From positions 374,501 through 438,500 of the forward strand of contig OY987245.1 in assembly GCA_963920765.1 (NCBI GenBank): 64,000 nt of DNA. Direction: 5' to 3'. Both the position numbers and the translations under genes were made by a program. How positions within the stretch are numbered: position 1 is the first letter of the stretch; each line of letters opens with the position of its first letter. The notes beneath the pieces are model-generated. The model was not told the origin of the DNA and searched no databases. It saw only the letters and a program-made list of their open reading frames with translations. Source of the DNA: Ulota crispa (lineage: Eukaryota > Streptophyta > Bryopsida > Orthotrichales > Orthotrichaceae). Below are positions 59,257 through 64,000 of the stretch, piece after piece.

Positions 59257-62005
59257 CATGCAACCCCAAAGCATTACATAACCTCTTCCATGTTCCATTA
59301 ATTTCTCCTTTGTCTAATCCATAAGACCATTTCCTTCTCAATCCAACATCAATAACAACCATCTAAGCAAAAGCAAATGATGTTAGTCTCATTTGAAAAA
59401 ATCACTTGCTTCCAATTTGCAACAATCCAATTTTCTTGAGTTTTAGCCAAATTTAAACCAACTTAAATCATATTTCGTGAAAAAAAAGGTTCTTTCTTCT
59501 TCACACAAGCCTTCAAACTTGCAAGATTCAATGCACGTTGCATTGTATAAACACTCATTTCATTGTCAAATTGTTGCCTAACTAATTTGCATGCTTTTGT
59601 ATCAATAATAAAGCATTTGTTTTGTCATTGCTCACACATATGTCCTCCCCAAGTGGTTTAAAATAACAATTGATTTTCCTTGTATAGATGATTTAGCATC
59701 AAAAAGAAGTTTCTTTTGAAGTTTCTCATCACTAGATTGGCTAATAACAAACCATTTGGCTACTTTCTTTGTGATTCACCCATTTTGTAGCAACAATTTT
59801 GCACTATTTTACTTTTTAGAAAACAATAGCCTTACCATGGTATGGAACAACTAAAAGTTCAATATGCTACTATTAGAGAAGGAGAAGAAACACTCTTTCC
59901 TACTTACAACACTCATTGCTAAATTTAAACTTCATGAGGTATTATCAATGTAAGGAGGAGATGGAGATGTAGACATGCAAAACCAAAGTGAGTGACTCTC
60001 TTTTGAAATGAAATATCTCAAACACCTTTGCAAATTTTTCATTAAAGTTTCCATGTATTAGTAGATGCTAAGATACCTTTAAACTACCCTTAACAACATT
60101 TGAAGATTTATATTAATGCAATTGATATGACATATTATATTATGTAATAGTAAACATTGACTCGGTTTTATGAGTGACTGTATATGTATGAGCAAAGTGG
60201 TGGTTTTTTCATATGCGTCTCTTTTAAGGGGTTTGCAAGTTGATTTTGGGCTACATGTTCCCTTGTTCATCCATGATTTTAAATCATAATAAAAAAGGAT
60301 GTTCACACTACGTCCCAAGTTTCAAGTTTCACTAAAATCAAAAAATTGAAATTGAAAAAAAGCTAAAATCCAAGACAAACAGCTTTTCAGTATGTTTCAA
60401 ATCAACTCATTTAAAAATGCCTACACAACAATATTTTTGGAAGTGTTGGCATAAAAACAATGAAACTTTGATAAAGAGCTGATTGTGACAAAAACAAAGA
60501 TCCAACTTGGAAGCAAAGTTGCAACATTTCTTTTGATTAAAATACTCAAATCATTTGGATTTTTTTGCCATATATAACTTAAAATAGTTGGAACTTACAT
60601 TGACCTAAAATCTTGGGGAGTGCACTATACAGGGTATTCATGGGTACCCTTTGTTCAAGGCCTATAAGAAGGTGACTATGTATGTAATTTTTTAATATTC
60701 CTATAGGGCTATATTTTCCTAAATTTTTAAATTCTGAAAATTTCATGTACCCTAAGCTTCATTTAAAAAAAGTTCTTGTAATGTTTTTGTATTCCCTATG
60801 TTCATTATAAATACATAATGACAAGAAAAAAAATTCATACACATGATTAAGTTTCAATGAATTTTTTTTTTCAAAACTTCACATGCAAAAATTGATGTGC
60901 AAAATAAGAGTGACTTTTGTATTGTAGCTATAAACATATGTGAACATTGCCACACACTCTTGTGCAATCCTAGAGTAAACCCTAGACCAAAGCTCCCACA
61001 TGAAGGTAATGTCATCCAACATTCTGACCTTGCTGCTTTCATCCAAAATTTTTAATCTAATCTTTTTTGTTCATCCTCCATGCTTTAACAACACTTGTCA
61101 TGTAGTAATTGACCATATACGATTCTAAACTAGCTAGAAAACAATGGACATTGGATCCTCCTTTAGATACTCTACAAAAGTTATAATACTTCTACTAACC
61201 CTAATAAAAGTATAGATTATGTTTTTTGAATACCGACAAGGCTATTGTAGAATTAAAAGATATATAATACTCATTATTATGGCCTATCCATCATTTATAA
61301 AGACTCTAAACCCATTACAATGATGCTAATTTATTTCAAAGTTATGTCAAAAATTTAGAACCAATTGACAATTATAATAACCTTTCATTTGATTGCACAT
61401 GTATCAAAAAAAACAAGGAGTGCACTCCTTGAGCCTAAAATTTCTAGAATTGGGATGTGGGACTTCAATCGAACAATTCTTAATTAGAACACTTTATAAT
61501 TCATGTACACTATTTGTAGTCATGCCTTTTTATGTTTATGTAATGTGTACGTTGCATTTATATTTTCAAAGTGTGAGTTTTATTTCTTTCATGAAACCAC
61601 AAGTTGGATGGGTCAAGAAAAATCTGCACGCCTATTTTGTTACATTAATTTTTGGGCAATTTTTGCGAAAAAATCATGAGCATGTACCTTTATTTTGGTT
61701 CTCAAGAGTTGAAGATGTTTATAGCTTACTTTGCCTCTCAAAGATTAGTTTTTACATGCAAATGATTATACGACCTATTTTTGGGGATTGTTATATAATA
61801 TCTTTAGTGTTCAAGAGCTAAATCTAAACCACAAACTCATATTTTTTTCAAAATATTGACCAAAATTTGAAGTGACAAAGTGAAGAAATGTGAACATCAA
61901 ACTTTGTGAGTGATGCCCAAGTAGGCTCATGGAGCCTAAGATATGACCTTGCTCAACACTTTGTTGAAGTTTGATAATTATGATTAATACAATTGTCTTA
62001 GGATT
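59257..62005. other. Gene-free AT-rich DNA
   Basis: Short open frames exist (for example 61393-61821 plus, 142 codons) but are rich in Phe, Leu and Ile from AT content and show no domain. I see no RNA gene. Confidence 0.4.
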
Positions 62006-62273
62006 ACAATATAACGCATTATTCGTGAAATTGTGACAAAGCTTACATTTTGGGACTTTTGAAGGTTTTAGGAAGCCTCCTGAAATTGAGCTCAACATTT
62101 TTTTGGTACACGTGTCCTAACTTGAGAGGAGGAATTTGCGAGGGAAAAAATCTTAGTGGCTCAAACTAAATTTGATACCTTTGAATCTAGTTTAAGGTGA
62201 CTTTTTGGGTTTAAGGTAGAGTACAAAAATATACCTCCGTTTGTCCCAATTTAACAAATAATGCGTTATATTG
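62006..62273. mobile_element. Short TIR element, 268 bp
   Basis: The left end CAATATAACGCATTATTCG and the complement of the right end (CAATATAACGCATTATTTG) continue to match over about 34 bases through AAATTG.GACAAA. TA precedes the left end but not the right, where a TTAA-family element begins three bases later. The inner TTAAATTGGGA resembles the ends of the elements at 14335 and 15255. Confidence 0.65.
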
Positions 62274-62276
62274 GGT

Positions 62277-63199
62277 TTAACCCCTAAAGGACCAAGCAGT
62301 GTTTTCACCAAAAATTCTTCAAAACTATTATTTTTAGAGCATCAATCAAATTTGAAAACAAAGACATTTGTATGCATATATAACAATAGAATCTTGTAGT
62401 AGGATAGTTTTAGAAGATTTAGAAAAATTTCAGAAATTTTCACTACATGGATTGGAAGATAGAAGGGTTTGATTATTCAGAAAGGTCTTGTCAAAAACCG
62501 AATAGCTAACCTTCAAAAGGTGAAATTTCCAAGGAAAAAAGGCCATGTGGGTGGTGGTTCTCTAGATTCCTTATTCCACCTAAGTAGGATACATGTCAAT
62601 AAAGTTTCAAATCATTTGGGATTATGCAATATATGGGAAAAAATAGTAAATAAGAAGAAGTAGAGAATGATTCAAAACACTAAATTGTTAAGAATTTAAC
62701 TACGGATATGAAAAATACCAATCCCAATGGTTGTAGTGTTGTAATAAACAATTTACATCCTCTAGTTCTGTTATTTTTTTCCAAAATAATGAAAAATGAG
62801 TAAAATAAAGGGCTTCAAAGTTTATTTTAGAGTAGAGAATCCATAACTACCCGCAAATAAAAAAAAATCCTCATAACTTTCATCACTAATCAAAATGGAA
62901 CAATTCAAAGCTTTCCACATTCACATAAATCTTCTTAACCAATTTTAGTTTTCTTTTGTAAAAAATCATTTAAAAAAAAAAAGCCTAGGTTGCTTGCCAA
63001 AGGTAAAAAAAACAACATATTAGGCCAAACCTTCTTCTTCATACTTCCAAATGTCATGAAATTAAATGCGTACAAAAGATGAACCTCATTCCCGCATCTT
63101 ATTAAAATTTCAGCCTAAACTATGAATATCTCCAATCACAAGTACCTACCCAAAATCATTAATTTGCTAAAAAAGGGGGCTTGGTCCTTTAGGGGTTAA
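62277..63199. mobile_element. TTAA-family element, 923 bp, perfect ends
   Basis: The terminal 21 bases are exact complements: the left begins TTAACCCCTAAAGGACC and the right ends GGTCCTTTAGGGGTTAA. TTAA forms both edges. It carries the internal CTTTCATCACTAATCAAAATGG block shared with 40196-40958 and with the sequence near 20945. The 62469-62663 frame is unrecognised. There is no transposase. Confidence 0.85.
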
Positions 63200-63514
63200 T
63201 ATACTACTAAAACGCAACTATGGGCATACGTGAAGAAATTTCAAATTTTCAGCATTTTCGCTTTACAAAACACATAAAATTCTGTAATTTTTCAAAAAAA
63301 ATTAAGATTAATTTTTTTCATTTCATACTAGAATTTAAAAAACCCTAATTTAGAGCTACAAAAGAAGACCAAATTAACCAACTCTCAATGATATCTTTTT
63401 TATCCTTGTATGTAAAATTAACGAGCTTTTCCACCTTGGACCTACAAATACCTTGATCAATACACTTTGTCAATTTAAAAAATTATGATCGTATTTAATT
63501 TGTATCTAGAACTC

Positions 63515-64000
63515 TTAACCTTTTAAGGACCACACACATTTTTACAAAATCCATTACAAACCGGGGTAATAAATTTGGATGTGCGTTTGAATCAATTATG
63601 GATCCAATCCAACCATAAAGATGAGAAGTGGATCTTGTTCACTATAAAGCATCAAAATCTCAATTAGATTTACCGTTGAAGGTGAAATATTATAATGATT
63701 GAGTGAGTTGTAGGCGGGAATTCTCTAGTTTTCATGCTTGTGTGGTTTTGGAAATTATTGCTTCATACAAGTTTTGCTTGAGAAGAGCCTTATATTTTTA
63801 GAAAGTTGGGTTTCCCACCTTTCCAATAAGACTAGTTTCACACAAAATGGATAAAAATAGCAATCACAAGGTGTAGCTAAGTGGACAAAAAAGGTCAAAA
63901 ATCCCACTTTCTTTGCTACCCAAAAATACTTTTACAAGAAACTTGATAAATGCTATGGAAACTCCAATTGGTGAAAACAATAAAGAGTTGGCCTTGAATG
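63515..64000. mobile_element. TTAA-family element, left part only (runs off the window)
   Basis: It begins TTAACCTTTTAAGGACCACA and stays homologous to 10134-10639 up to the last base of the window (shared TAGAAAGT.GGGTTTCCCACC, GACTAGTTTCAC and TGTAGCTAAGTGGACAAAAA blocks). The right end lies beyond the window. Confidence 0.7.

Overview
The window reads as nuclear DNA of a photosynthetic eukaryote, most likely a streptophyte (a plant or a close algal relative). I could not fix the species. The reasons are: spliceosomal introns with GT..AG ends throughout; a chloroplast-targeted C-terminal processing protease; a plant-type kelch protein; a plant-type cyclase-associated protein (CAP); and Ty3/gypsy chromovirus remains. 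Three GC-richer gene islands (about 22.5-34.4 kb, 36.8-38.6 kb and 50.5-56.5 kb) lie in very AT-rich DNA filled with transposon relics.

Layout. 1-5.8 kb holds two badly decayed chromovirus (Ty3/gypsy) copies. 5.8-22.5 kb has no intact gene. It holds a minisatellite, nested small DNA transposons, a MULE-like element with a perfect 9-bp target duplication, a PIF/Harbinger-type MITE, a complete 2.8-kb non-autonomous CACTA element and a possible gene relic. 22.98-28.03 kb is a 16-exon kelch-repeat gene (514 aa). 30.54-34.34 kb is a 9-exon S41 protease gene (519 aa), with a 9/11-bp minisatellite in intron 3. 36.83-37.36 kb (minus strand) is an intronless GNAT acetyltransferase gene (178 aa). 38.6-50.5 kb is transposon-rich. 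50.74-56.08 kb is a 10-exon CAP gene (499 aa). 56.1-64 kb is again gene-free, with a CACTA MITE and TTAA-flanked elements.

The four genes act in unrelated processes: thylakoid-lumen proteolysis, actin turnover, N-acetylation and an unknown kelch scaffold. I see no operon-like system or dedicated pathway. The exon joins were worked out by hand from splice sites, phase continuity and family resemblance; all three multi-exon models close in frame from ATG to stop.

The most unusual content is the set of non-autonomous DNA transposons. A family flanked by TTAA with CCC..GGG ends (piggyBac-like) has at least six copies or part-copies, one inserted inside the terminus of another. A trio of 0.83-0.88-kb elements with TA duplications and arms of roughly 350 bp that would fold into long hairpins shares inner sequence but has different outer ends. 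I found no convincing novel multi-gene system.
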